A DNA stretch of 24,925 nt from Bacteroidota bacterium (GCA_023443765.1 JAEZTA010000190.1:1-24925); one strand, 5' to 3'; shown: positions 8,623 to 17,106, counted from the first letter of the stretch. Notes: generated from the sequence alone by a model not told the origin. Numbers and translations: made by a program.

Positions 8623-10245
8623 CTATTCTTCAAAGGCCGCAAGCACCTGCCGGGCCTCTTTTCCGGTCAGCTGCCGCGACCACCCTACCCGGTTCCGGGG
8701 CGCGGCTCCGGGGCCTTGGGAGTGATATTCAGCATAGAACGCAGTCCGATGCGCCTGCGGTTTGGACCAGTCGTGCCACCCTTCGGGCACAATGTGCGCC
8801 CCCAACCAGCAGTTGACAAAAACGGTCTGCGCATAATCGCGCCACGGGCGGCCCAGCCAGCACCGCGTTACCCCTTCGGCGGCGGTCAGGCGGCATTCCA
8901 CGAAAACCAGTCCGCACGCCTGCCCGCGGCAGGTCGAGGCGGCGGTAATGTAGGAATCAGCCTTCGAACGGATTTCGCAACGGCGGAACAACGCTACTGC
9001 CGAACCGAAAATGAAGTCGGTCGTACCCTCTACATAGCAGTTGTCGAAGCGGATGCGGGCATTCCCGGTGACGGTCTCCCCATCGCGGTTGCCGACGCCG
9101 TAGAGGTACAGCGTATCCTGGTTGCCCAGGAAACGGCAGCCGATGAAATGCAGGTCGGTCCCGAGGCATTGCACGGCAACAGCCTGCCCCACAGGTCCGG
9201 CGGAGTTCCCGAACGTCAGGTTGCGCACCGTCCAGCCGTCGCCGCCGAAATAGACGGTCGAGGAGCCGGAAGTACCCAGCGGATGCCCTGTCGCACCCGT
9301 TTTCGCGGCATAGTCGCCCCACGTGACCATCACGTCGCCGCGACCCTCCAGCACAACATTACGTTTGGTGGCGGGAATGGCGATTTTCTCGCGGTAGATG
9401 CCTTCGCAGACAAGGATGCGGGTCGTGTCGCGGCAGAAATCGGGAACAGCGGCCACGGCCTCCGTCAACGTAAAGAAATCGCCCGAACCGTCCTGCGCGA
9501 CCACGAAATCGGCGACAACGAGGTGACGGCTCAGTTCGGGAACCGTTTCCGCGAGTTGTCCGGCGATCATCCGGGCCACGGCGCGTGCCCCGCGCACATT
9601 GAGGTGGGTGTTATCCGTACGGCCGTCGGGCCAGCGGGGATTGGTTCCGGGGACCACCCACATATAATACGCTCTGGAAGGCTCGTCGCCGAGGGCCGAA
9701 ACCCACGCGCGGGTCAACTGCTCGGCGTCGATGAGCGGCGTACGCTCCCCGGCGGCCACACGACGCACGGCGACGGCATAGGCCCCGTGGGTATCGTCGA
9801 GCGTGCCTTCGGTGAAATGGTGCCGGACAATAGGCGTCAGCAATACCGGGATAGCGCCCTTTTCACGCGCCTCGCGCACATAGCGGCGCAGGTTTTCGGC
9901 ATACTGCGCCGGGGAGGCATAGCGGGTCGAATCGTTCTGCTTCTGGTCGTTGTGGCCGAACTGGATGAAGACGTAATCACCCGGCTGCAACTGTTCGTAA
10001 ACGGCGGCCCAGCGTCCTTCGTCGCGGAATGACCGGGTCGAACGCCCGTTCGCGGCATGGTTTTCGACCCGGACCGAAGCGTCGAACAGCGGTTGGAACA
10101 TATGCCCCCAGCCCCGTTCGGGATTCTGCTTCGCAAGTTCCTTCGTGGCGCACGTCGAATCGCCGACGAGGTAGACGCGCAAGGGCTGTCCGCAAACAAT
10201 CGCAGACGACAAAAAGCACAGTATCAGCAGAAAAATCCTTTTCAT
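8623..10245 (-). CDS. CE12-CE8 fusion: rhamnogalacturonan acetylesterase plus pectin methylesterase
   Basis: A two-enzyme esterase expected to remove acetyl and methyl groups from pectin so that lyase and hydrolase can reach the backbone. With the start at 10245 it has 540 residues: signal peptide about 1-19; an SGNH/CE12 domain about 22-235 with GDST (S30), GHND at 97-100 and DNTH (D211, H214); then a right-handed beta-helix CE8 domain about 245-535 with QDTLY (D377), DFIFG (D410) and GRPWR (R466, W468), the family's catalytic residues. All key residues are intact in both halves. The frame is open 16 codons further upstream; the ATG at 10245 was chosen because MKRIFLLILC begins a standard signal peptide, and ATG at 10254 is a near alternative. 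It lies 74 bases after PL1 and 55 before HTCS. Confidence 0.93.
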   Translation of the reverse strand: MKRIFLLILCFLSSAIVCGQPLRVYLVGDSTCATKELAKQNPERGWGHMFQPLFDASVRVENHAANGRSTRSFRDEGRWAAVYEQLQPGDYVFIQFGHNDQKQNDSTRYASPAQYAENLRRYVREAREKGAIPVLLTPIVRHHFTEGTLDDTHGAYAVAVRRVAAGERTPLIDAEQLTRAWVSALGDEPSRAYYMWVVPGTNPRWPDGRTDNTHLNVRGARAVARMIAGQLAETVPELSRHLVVADFVVAQDGSGDFFTLTEAVAAVPDFCRDTTRILVCEGIYREKIAIPATKRNVVLEGRGDVMVTWGDYAAKTGATGHPLGTSGSSTVYFGGDGWTVRNLTFGNSAGPVGQAVAVQCLGTDLHFIGCRFLGNQDTLYLYGVGNRDGETVTGNARIRFDNCYVEGTTDFIFGSAVALFRRCEIRSKADSYITAASTCRGQACGLVFVECRLTAAEGVTRCWLGRPWRDYAQTVFVNCWLGAHIVPEGWHDWSKPQAHRTAFYAEYHSQGPGAAPRNRVGWSRQLTGKEARQVLAAFEE

Positions 10246-10274
10246 TTCAAGCATCGGTTCAAACGACGGGTGAG

Positions 10275-10288
10275 AGGTCGTGCGACCT
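10275..10288 (-). other. Small hairpin between PL1 and the CE12-CE8 gene
   Basis: AGGTCG and CGACCT form a 6-bp inverted repeat with almost no loop in the 74-base intercistronic gap. There is no T tract, so it is unlikely to be a strong terminator. It could mark an mRNA-processing or stability site, or be chance. Confidence 0.3.
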
Positions 10289-10319
10289 TCCACCTACCGC
10301 CGGCCGCAACCGGATCAAC

Positions 10320-12443
10320 TTATTGCAAAGCCGTATAGGAACCACCCTTCACCTGCGCAGCCGCAATTTCCTTAACCAGATAGTGGAAATAAACTTCGAT
10401 ATTGGAATAGACCTTCTGCGGATCGAGCGTCGTGGCCGTGGCATCGGAAGCGTCTTTCGGGTCGAGGCCGAGCAACGTCTCGTAGTAGTCGGGAATGCCG
10501 TCGCCGTCGGTGTCGACCGAAGCGCGCGCCAGCTGGTCGGAGGTAGCCTTGAGTTCAGGCCAGCCGCCCACGGCGCTCTGCGAGTCGATGATGCCGCCCG
10601 TCGAGCCGTTACCGCCGTCCGGGAAGGTCGCTTTGCCGCTGCGGGCATCGGTCTCAGCCCGTTTATCGACGGCATCGCGGCTGAGCGAAGCCCCTGCGTA
10701 AGTCACAACCGTTTCGAATGCTTCGGCGGCGGTATGCGTCGTGGTGTAGCAAACCGTCACGTCGCCGGCTTTGATGGAGAGCGGTGCGGAGAGACGCCCG
10801 GCCGTGGTCGAGGGGTCGTTGCCCTGGGGATGAAAATAGATTCCGCTCCACTGATCGTCGTTGATCGTCGCATAGCTTCCGGCATGGTAGTTTCCGGACA
10901 TATAGAGCCGGGGATAGGCCGAACCCACGTTCGAGGAGGAGTTATACCAGTAAGCGTCGACAAAATAATTCCTCTTCGCCGAAGCCGGACCGGGCTTGTA
11001 ATAGTTGTTCACGATGTTGAACGAACCGTCTTCACCGCCGTAGGTCGTGTTGCTGCCCCAGTTGTAGATCACGTTGTTGCGGTAATCGACATTGCCGCGG
11101 TGGGTCGAGAGGTAGTTGCCGTAAACTCCCGGATGGTCGATGCGGGCATTGCGGCTGTCGTGGTTGGCCAGCATGTTGTGGTGGAACGACGCGTTTTTGC
11201 CGCCCCAGATGCCGCCGTAGCCATGCTCGCCCTTGCCATGGGCCGATTTGCGCAGGCTCTCGGTCAAGAGACACCACTGCATCGTGAAATTGCAGTTGGC
11301 ATAGAACGACGCGCACTCGTCGATCGACCACGACATCGAGCAATGGTCGAGGATGATATTCGAATGGTAGCGGCCCCAGATGGTATCCGACCCGTCGGAG
11401 AGGTTGCCGCCCTTGTTAAGGTCGCCCAGACGGAAGCGCAGGTAGCGGATGATCACATTGTCGGCATCGACCACGACCGTTCCGCCGCTCACGCAGACAC
11501 CGTCCCCGGGAGCGGTCTGGCCGGCGATGGTCAGGTCTCCGTTCTTGATGCGCAGGTCGCTGAGCAGTTCGATCGTTCCGGCCACGTCGAAGACGATGAT
11601 ACGTTTGCCCGACGCTTCGGCAGCGGCGCGGAACGAGCCTGTACCCGAGTTATTGAGATTGGTCACGTGATAAATTTTGCCGCCGCGGCCTCCGGTCGTA
11701 TACATACCGCCGCCCTCGGCGCCGGGGAAGGCACGCAGCACGCCGTCGTTCTCGTTGGCAAGAGGAAGTCCCAGGTCAACGCCCGGATCGACGGGCGCAC
11801 GGTCGGTCGTAAAGGTGACCGCCTCGGAATAGGATGAATCGTCGCCGTCCTCGCCCGCAACGGATTTCACGCGGAAACGATAAGTCGTATTGGCCGAAAG
11901 GCCCGTGAGCGCAACCGATGTCTGGGTCGTCTCGGCACTGCGCAGGGCCGTCTCAGCGTCCCCTTCATAGAGTTCATAGGCGTATTTCACCGCCCCGATG
12001 ACCGTCGTCCAGGAGAGCGTCGCCGCATTGTCCGACTTTTCGACGAGCCGCGCGGCAGGAGTACCGAGCATGTCGCCCGAGAAGATCACGAAATCGGTAA
12101 ATTCCGAGTCCTGCCACTCCACCGAACCGATGGGCGCCGTGGCATGCACGCGGAACCGGTAGGCAACGCCCGACTCCAGGTCGAAACGCTGCGACTGCAA
12201 ACGCGTCGTGGCCGACTGGAGGGGCGTCGTAGCGTCGCCGGCATAGAGTTCGAAAGTGAAGCGCACGGCCTCGACGGCCTCGGAGATGCTCCAGCGCACG
12301 GTGGCCGTCTGGCTCGAAACCGCGACGGTGACATCGGGCACGGGAAGGGTTTTCACTTCGGGAGCCGCCTCCGTGGAATCGTCGCTGCAACCGACGACAA
12401 GGGCCAGGACCCCGAACAGCAAAAAGAGATTGGTACGAATCAT
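10320..12443 (-). CDS. PL1-family pectate lyase with two fibronectin type III modules, lipoprotein
   Basis: Cleaves de-esterified polygalacturonan by beta-elimination, giving unsaturated oligosaccharides that GH105 can finish. It has 707 residues: lipoprotein signal with C19 (LALVVGC), two FnIII-like modules at about 33-122 and 127-215 (each ending in the YRFRV strand pattern), then the parallel beta-helix catalytic domain from about 240 opening with the typical FPGAEGGG and carrying HCSMSWSIDE and SFHHNMLANHDSRNARI. Near the C-terminus DTDGDGIPDYYETLLG resembles a thrombospondin type-3 calcium-binding repeat. FnIII modules in such enzymes are usually spacers that hold the catalytic domain away from the membrane. 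The gene follows GH28 after only 12 bases, so co-transcription is very likely. Family certain; exact specificity for galacturonan is the usual PL1 activity and is not proven here. Confidence 0.93.
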   Translation of the reverse strand: MIRTNLFLLFGVLALVVGCSDDSTEAAPEVKTLPVPDVTVAVSSQTATVRWSISEAVEAVRFTFELYAGDATTPLQSATTRLQSQRFDLESGVAYRFRVHATAPIGSVEWQDSEFTDFVIFSGDMLGTPAARLVEKSDNAATLSWTTVIGAVKYAYELYEGDAETALRSAETTQTSVALTGLSANTTYRFRVKSVAGEDGDDSSYSEAVTFTTDRAPVDPGVDLGLPLANENDGVLRAFPGAEGGGMYTTGGRGGKIYHVTNLNNSGTGSFRAAAEASGKRIIVFDVAGTIELLSDLRIKNGDLTIAGQTAPGDGVCVSGGTVVVDADNVIIRYLRFRLGDLNKGGNLSDGSDTIWGRYHSNIILDHCSMSWSIDECASFYANCNFTMQWCLLTESLRKSAHGKGEHGYGGIWGGKNASFHHNMLANHDSRNARIDHPGVYGNYLSTHRGNVDYRNNVIYNWGSNTTYGGEDGSFNIVNNYYKPGPASAKRNYFVDAYWYNSSSNVGSAYPRLYMSGNYHAGSYATINDDQWSGIYFHPQGNDPSTTAGRLSAPLSIKAGDVTVCYTTTHTAAEAFETVVTYAGASLSRDAVDKRAETDARSGKATFPDGGNGSTGGIIDSQSAVGGWPELKATSDQLARASVDTDGDGIPDYYETLLGLDPKDASDATATTLDPQKVYSNIEVYFHYLVKEIAAAQVKGGSYTALQ

Positions 12444-12455
12444 TATTTAAGATTG

Positions 12456-14132
12456 TTATTTAATTGCGACATATTGGACGGCGCCCTTCGACAACGAAGT
12501 ATTGGCCCCGGTGATTTGCGACGAGGAGATCTCGATCGAGCGGTTGCGGCTGCCCGTCACGACAAACGCGCGCTCCATGCCCTCGGGGCAGACAAAGCCT
12601 TCGGCCGTGAGTTTGCGGACATTGTTGAGCATCAGCGCAGGTCCCTGCCCGGGGATGATCTTCACGTTGCGCAGCACGACATCCGAAGACTCGTTGATCT
12701 GCGCGCCCGTCGTGGCGTAAATCTGGGTGTTTTCGACCGTGATGCGCTCGACGTTCATCTCCGGAAGTCCGTTGAAATACATCGCCCGCCGTGCACCGCG
12801 GCACCACACGTTCCTGATATGAATATCCCGGAAAGCCGGCGTGGTTTCGTCGACGGGTTTCAGGGCGATGTCCGTCACTTCGGCTTCCCCGCCTTCGGCA
12901 AGCGCCTCGGAGGCCGACTTACCACCATAGAAAAGGTCGAACAGCAGGGGTTCCTGCAGGATGTTGTTCATGGCAATGTTCTCGATCCAGATGTTCTCGA
13001 CCACCCCGCCGCGGCCACGCGCAGACTTGAAGCGCAGACCTACATCGGTTCCCGAGAAGACGCAGTTGGAGACCTTGACATTCCGAACGCCTCCCGACAT
13101 CTCGCTGCCGACGACGAATCCGCCGTGACCGTGGAAGACGATGCAGTTGTCGACGAGGATGTTCTCACACGGGATTCCGCGGTCGCGGCCCGCCTGATCC
13201 TTGCCGCTCTTGATGCAGATGCCGTCGTCGCCCACGTCGAAACGCGAATTGGTCAGCACGACATTGCGGCACGACTCGATGTCGATGCCATCGCTGTTCT
13301 GGGCATAGTCGGGACAGCGTACCGTTATATCGTTCACGATCAGGTTGGTGCACATTGCCGGATGAATATTCCAGCAGGGCGAATTCTGGAAAGTGACGCC
13401 CTCCAGCAGGACGTTTTCGCAATGGTGAATGGCGACCATCACCGGGCGCAGGAAGTCGTGCATGCGCTCGAAATCGGCGCGCGTTTTGGCCCAGGTCGAA
13501 ACATTCTGGTCGGCGCCCGACGTGGCCCCGAACTTATAGCTTTCGGAAGGATACCATGTTTTTCCGTCGTCGGAGAGGATACCGCCGCTTTTAACCAGGT
13601 CTTTCCACTGGCGGGGATTGAGTTTGTCCTGCTTCACGGCGCGCCACGCGTCGCCGTTGCCGTCGATCACGCCACGGCCCGTAACGGCCACGTTCTTAAC
13701 GCCCCGCGCCGAGAGCGGCGACTGGCAGCGCAGCGTATTGAGCCCCTCAAAGGTCGTCTCGACGAGCGGGTAAAGCGATTTGTCGTCGCTGAAAACAATG
13801 ACGGCGTTCTGTTCGAGGTGCAGTTCGATATTGTCCTTCAGCACGATGGGGCCGGTATACCAGACGCCCTCGGGAACAACCACACGACCGCCGCCTTTCG
13901 TCGTCAGCGCAGCAATGGCATCGGCGAAAGCTGCCGTATTGAGTGTATAGCCGTCGCCGGCACCGCCGAAATCAGCGACGCTGACCGTATTTGCAGGAAT
14001 CACGGGCCGCGCGACCTGCGGCATCTCGAACGGGAGGTTGCAGGCCGGAGCGGAAGAGCCCGGGGCGTGTGCGCGGCATCCCGCGGTCGTCAGGACCGCC
14101 GCCACACAAATCGTCACTTGTCTGAGGTTCAT
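12456..14132 (-). CDS. GH28 polygalacturonase-family glycoside hydrolase, lipoprotein
   Basis: Hydrolyses galacturonosyl linkages in homogalacturonan or rhamnogalacturonan by an inverting mechanism. The 558-residue protein has a lipoprotein-type signal (C19 in TTAGC), a beta-helix fold opening with VSVADFGGAGDG at 50-61, and every GH28 signature: NSDGIDIES (D281), GDDGICIKSG (D302, D303), GHGGF (H336) and RFKS (R367, K369). These correspond to the catalytic aspartates, the essential histidine and the substrate-carboxylate-binding Arg/Lys. It is the first gene of the second enzyme block, preceded by a good -7 promoter element and followed 12 bases later by PL1. Endo or exo mode, and homogalacturonan versus rhamnogalacturonan preference, cannot be assigned from the motifs. 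Confidence 0.95.
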   Translation of the reverse strand: MNLRQVTICVAAVLTTAGCRAHAPGSSAPACNLPFEMPQVARPVIPANTVSVADFGGAGDGYTLNTAAFADAIAALTTKGGGRVVVPEGVWYTGPIVLKDNIELHLEQNAVIVFSDDKSLYPLVETTFEGLNTLRCQSPLSARGVKNVAVTGRGVIDGNGDAWRAVKQDKLNPRQWKDLVKSGGILSDDGKTWYPSESYKFGATSGADQNVSTWAKTRADFERMHDFLRPVMVAIHHCENVLLEGVTFQNSPCWNIHPAMCTNLIVNDITVRCPDYAQNSDGIDIESCRNVVLTNSRFDVGDDGICIKSGKDQAGRDRGIPCENILVDNCIVFHGHGGFVVGSEMSGGVRNVKVSNCVFSGTDVGLRFKSARGRGGVVENIWIENIAMNNILQEPLLFDLFYGGKSASEALAEGGEAEVTDIALKPVDETTPAFRDIHIRNVWCRGARRAMYFNGLPEMNVERITVENTQIYATTGAQINESSDVVLRNVKIIPGQGPALMLNNVRKLTAEGFVCPEGMERAFVVTGSRNRSIEISSSQITGANTSLSKGAVQYVAIK

Positions 14133-14135
14133 AAA

Positions 14136-14201
14136 TGAGGTAGTTTTATTCGTATACGTAAAATTTTCGGAATTTCAGGTATACAAAAGTAAACTGCCTC
14201 A
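14136..14201. promoter_or_regulatory. Inverted repeat flanking the GH28 promoter, possible operator
   Basis: TGAGGTAGTTT at 14136-14146 and AAACTGCCTCA at 14191-14201 are inverted copies with one mismatch, 55 bases centre to centre, lying either side of the start-point region of the GH28 promoter. Between them are two copies of the palindrome GTATAC (14152-14157 and 14179-14184). Because one arm lies upstream of the expected start site, it is more likely a protein-binding arrangement than an mRNA hairpin. Function is inference. Confidence 0.35.
14184..14191 (-). promoter_or_regulatory. Candidate -7 promoter element for the GH28-PL1-CE block
   Basis: Reads TACTTTTG on the minus strand, a full match to TAnnTTTG, 52 bases before the GH28 start. 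It continues TTTTGTATA, as at susC. No good TTTG partner is visible at the -33 position, which is usual for promoters that need an activator such as the HTCS. Confidence 0.6.
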
Positions 14202-14251
14202 GCCTATCGGACCGGGATTTTTTGACGCAAACGATGTACTTTTTTTCAAAT

Positions 14252-15427
14252 TTACTTTATCCGCGAAACAATGACCGGCGTCTGGGCCGAACGCACCGAC
14301 TCCATCAGCCCCACGACGCATTCGGTGTCGCTGCGGCCTTTGAGCCATTCGCTCTTGCGCCAGATCATTTCGAACACGTAGTCGATCCGGCCGCGAACGT
14401 CGGGCGTAAGCTGGAAAAGGTAACTGGTCTTGTCGTCCGTCTGCGAGGCGATCCGCTTCTGCGGCACGGCGACGGCCAGCCCGACGCTTTCACGTTCCCA
14501 CTTTACGGTATCGTTCTCGGGAAAATCGCGCCCGAAGACGGCGATCACGTTGTCGTCCTTGTAAACCTTGTTCTCGGCCATCTTCATCACGCCGGTCGTG
14601 AAGACCAGTCCCTTGAAATCGCCCTCAATGTGGTTTTCGACCTGCACGTCGCCATGTCCGGCGTAGAGGATGTAACGCGAGGTCATCGTAATCTCACGAC
14701 CGCCGTAGCGCCACCCTTCGACCCGCATTTCGACCACCGTGCGGATGGGGCCATTGGACAGGATGCGGGCTTCGCGGCGTTTGAAGTCGGTGATATGGAT
14801 CATCTTTTTCTTTTCTGCGTCCCAGCCTTTGAGCGTCCCGACACCCACCGAACCGAATACGCGGAGGTTATCGTGGCCGTAGCCGCGGGCCAGCTGCTCG
14901 TCGGAAGGATACCACATCGTCTCGGCCAGTTCCAACTGCGGACGCTTCTTGCCATAGGTGTCGATGGTCTGCTTGTTGTCGAAATAGATGCGGTAGGCGG
15001 CATATTCCGACTCGAAAGCCGGACCGTGGTGGTGCAGTTTGTGGTACATGTCGTCCTTCTCCGAAGAGGCGCTGTCGGCTGCCCGCAGGGTTTTGTCGGG
15101 ATTTTTAAGCCACATCTGGGCATGTACGCGGTCTTTGAAAACCCGCTTGTTGGGGTCCGAGGAGTAGAGGACCTGGAAATTCTGGCTGCCGGAAATGGTC
15201 GAGACGAAGACCAGTTCGCCCAACTCCTTATCCAACTGGGACGGAATCTGGTGGACGCCGCCGAGCGACACGACGGCGCTCTGCGCCCAAATGGGCACAT
15301 CGCGGATCACGACCGGACATTCGGGACGGTTGCCCGTAACTGTGACGCGGTACAGGCATTTCTGGGTTTTAGCATTCAGGGTGCAAACGGCACCGAGGGC
15401 CAGCATGAGCAAAAGAATTCGTTTCAT
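14252..15427 (-). CDS. DUF4861-family secreted protein of the pectin locus
   Basis: 391 residues with a clear signal peptide (MKRILLLMLALGAVCTLNA, no lipobox), so exported to the periplasm or beyond. The body is rich in beta strands and matches my recollection of DUF4861, a family repeatedly found next to pectin-degrading enzymes in Bacteroidetes. Conserved-looking stretches include HGPAFESEYAAYRIYF and TMWYPSDEQLARGYGHDNLRV. I know of no settled reaction. Given its position it may act on a pectin side group or an oligosaccharide, but that is inference. It begins two bases after the stop of the upstream esterase (TAA-CC-ATG), so the two are translated from one message. No clear terminator separates it from GH28, so transcription could continue into the next block. 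Confidence 0.8.
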   Translation of the reverse strand: MKRILLLMLALGAVCTLNAKTQKCLYRVTVTGNRPECPVVIRDVPIWAQSAVVSLGGVHQIPSQLDKELGELVFVSTISGSQNFQVLYSSDPNKRVFKDRVHAQMWLKNPDKTLRAADSASSEKDDMYHKLHHHGPAFESEYAAYRIYFDNKQTIDTYGKKRPQLELAETMWYPSDEQLARGYGHDNLRVFGSVGVGTLKGWDAEKKKMIHITDFKRREARILSNGPIRTVVEMRVEGWRYGGREITMTSRYILYAGHGDVQVENHIEGDFKGLVFTTGVMKMAENKVYKDDNVIAVFGRDFPENDTVKWERESVGLAVAVPQKRIASQTDDKTSYLFQLTPDVRGRIDYVFEMIWRKSEWLKGRSDTECVVGLMESVRSAQTPVIVSRIK

Positions 15428-15429
15428 GG

Positions 15430-16851
15430 TTATTTCAGTTTTTCGATAATTTGTTCCAGTTGTGTGCGGCTCCGAAGGGCCTTTGTAGGCAGTTCGCCCG
15501 AAAAAGCCCGCAACGCCGTTTCGGGCAGGAGTTCTACCCGGCTCTCATCGGCCTGCGAAAGGTCGAGGCCCAGCGTTTCGGCAAAGAAAGCATAGACCGC
15601 ACGGCGTTTATTCGGGCCGTAGTCGTGGCGCTCGTCGGGAAAGTGGACATTACGGACCTGTGTCCCGGCATCGTAAAAATCCCAGATTCGCCGCAGGAAG
15701 GGGTATTCGAGGGTGGGATAGGTCGCCGTCCAGTCGCCGCCGTCGCTGACGACCAGCACGGGACGGGGAGCCATCGCCGCGGCCAGGATTTCCGGCGTGC
15801 AACTGCCTCCGGCGGCCAGCGTCACCGGGCGGCCGCTCTCGCAGGGACATCCTCCGTCGAAATACGACACCAGATGCACCACCGGCGCCAAAGCGGTAAA
15901 CCGGCCGTCGGTCACGGCCAGCAGCAGGGCATGTGTAGCCCCGCCGGAACCGCCCGTCGCGGCCATGCGGGTGGTGTCGATGTCATGGCGCGACGCCACG
16001 ATCCAGTCGGTCACCGCCTTCGACCACAACACCTGTACCTGCATCGAATAGGGAGCCGTATGCGCCTCGCGCCCGACCTGCCGCTCCGATTCGCCCCAGC
16101 CGAAGATGTCCATGTCGACCGCCACGGCGCCCATGCGGGCGAATGCAGCCATACGCATCTGTTGGTCGGCACGGTAACGACCGCCTTCCCAGTGTCCCGA
16201 CGGCGAAACGATCAGAGGGCGGCGGATTGGACCATGCGGTCCCCGCCCCCGGACAATCATTCGTTCTCCCGGAAGCGACAGCCCAGCAGGCGCATAGACC
16301 GTCCCGCAGACATAGAGTCCCGGGAGCGTTTCGAGCGCGTAGTTTTGCGTTGTATAACCGTCGTGGCGGACCTCCGGCCCCAGCACGACATCGGGTTCTG
16401 CCACAAGTCCGCGCAGGAAAGGGCCGAGGTCCAATGCTTCGCGCACGCCTTCGAGCAGGGTTTCCCGACGACGTTCCCATGCCGCACGGTCGGCATACTG
16501 ACCCGAGAGCCACGCCAGCAGTTTTTCGCCGTCAGCAGGCGTACGGCGGTAGTATTCATAAGGTTGCACGGTGATTTTTCCTGCACCGCTCCACACCAGG
16601 TCGAGCGGATGCAGCAGTCCGTCCAGCGTCTGAGAAAGCGAATAGGGCCGCACCCGGAAACCGGCCCAGGCGACCTGCACCGTATCGGGATCGAAGCGTT
16701 TGCAGACGATGCGCGCGCCGAAACGCTCCCCCACTTCGCGCAGGACTTCGCCGAGCGGCCGCACGAAGCGGTTTCCCGGCGCAGGCTGTGCGATGACGGA
16801 TGCTGCGACGAAGCAGCACACCATATATAATATGCAACGGATGCGTTTCAA
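15430..16851 (-). CDS. STN-domain fused to an alpha/beta-hydrolase (acetylxylan-esterase-like)
   Basis: A secreted 473-residue esterase, probably removing acetyl or methyl groups from pectin or its oligomers. Parts: signal peptide 1-21; an STN-like (secretin/TonB short N-terminal) domain at about 28-97, recognisable from RPLGEVLREVGERFGARI, then SLSQTLDGLLHPLDLVW and the closing strand KITVQP; a helical linker; and an alpha/beta-hydrolase from about 160. The hydrolase has the nucleophile elbow TGGSGGATH (S302), a candidate acid in SDGGDW (D370 or D373) and the His in ERHDYGP (H409), like dipeptidyl-peptidase/acetylxylan-esterase-type folds. STN domains normally sit in TonB receptors, secretins and FecR proteins, so this pairing is unusual. 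First gene of the left-going cluster, with its own -7 element 20 bases upstream; DUF4861 follows immediately. Substrate is inferred from context. Confidence 0.82.
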   Translation of the reverse strand: MKRIRCILYMVCCFVAASVIAQPAPGNRFVRPLGEVLREVGERFGARIVCKRFDPDTVQVAWAGFRVRPYSLSQTLDGLLHPLDLVWSGAGKITVQPYEYYRRTPADGEKLLAWLSGQYADRAAWERRRETLLEGVREALDLGPFLRGLVAEPDVVLGPEVRHDGYTTQNYALETLPGLYVCGTVYAPAGLSLPGERMIVRGRGPHGPIRRPLIVSPSGHWEGGRYRADQQMRMAAFARMGAVAVDMDIFGWGESERQVGREAHTAPYSMQVQVLWSKAVTDWIVASRHDIDTTRMAATGGSGGATHALLLAVTDGRFTALAPVVHLVSYFDGGCPCESGRPVTLAAGGSCTPEILAAAMAPRPVLVVSDGGDWTATYPTLEYPFLRRIWDFYDAGTQVRNVHFPDERHDYGPNKRRAVYAFFAETLGLDLSQADESRVELLPETALRAFSGELPTKALRSRTQLEQIIEKLK

Positions 16852-16871
16852 ACCGGGGCCGAGGATTTACG

Positions 16872-16879
16872 CAAAAATA
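16872..16879 (-). promoter_or_regulatory. Candidate -7 promoter element for the esterase-DUF4861 operon
   Basis: Minus strand TATTTTTG, identical to the susC -7 element and a full TAnnTTTG match, about 20 bases before the esterase ATG. It lies back to back with the tRNA promoter, only 20 bases from its -33 box, so the two promoters may interfere. Confidence 0.55.
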
Positions 16880-16898
16880 CAAATTTTGACCGCATTTC

Positions 16899-16929
16899 TT
16901 TGTATTTCCCTAAAAAGATTCTATATTTG
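16899..16929 (+). promoter_or_regulatory. Strong Bacteroidetes-type promoter of the tRNA-Ser gene
   Basis: TTTG at 16899-16902, a 19-base spacer and TATATTTG at 16922-16929 match the TTTG-N19-TAnnTTTG consensus exactly. It is the best promoter in the window and fits constitutive transcription of the tRNA starting around 16936. Confidence 0.8.
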
Positions 16930-16966
16930 CACACCCTTTCGGAGTTAACAGCCGCAAGGAGTGCCC

Positions 16967-17055
16967 GGAGAGGTGGGTGAGTGGCTGAAACCACCGGTTT
17001 GCTAAACCGACGTACGGGGCAACCTGTACCACGAGTTCGAATCTCGTCCTCTCCG
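16967..17055 (+). tRNA. tRNA-Ser (anticodon GCU)
   Basis: Acceptor stem GGAGAGG (16967-16973) pairs with CCTCTCC (17048-17054), with discriminator G at 17055 and no encoded CCA. The anticodon GCT is at 17001-17003 in the loop TTGCTAA, decoding AGC/AGU serine codons. A long variable arm (GTAC-GGG / CC-GTAC around 17012-17029) is typical of class II serine tRNAs, and the T arm is ACGAG-TTCGAAT-CTCGT. The outermost anticodon-stem pair appears mismatched (C-A). Length is 89 bases. Confidence 0.95.
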
Positions 17056-17081
17056 CTGAAGTCGACAGACGAAATACAGGA

Positions 17082-17106
17082 CCCTGCAAATTAGTAATTT
17101 GCAGGG
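17082..17106 (+). terminator. Terminator of the tRNA-Ser transcript
   Basis: A perfect 12-base inverted repeat, CCCTGCAAATTA and TAATTTGCAGGG, around a single central G, followed by TTTATTT. It lies 27 bases after the tRNA and only 46 bases before the NRAMP gene start. Confidence 0.75.

Noticed and set aside
10246..10293. Sixteen-codon N-terminal extension of the CE12-CE8 protein
   Set aside because: It would place a polar stretch ahead of a normal signal peptide; the ATG at 10245 gives a standard export signal.
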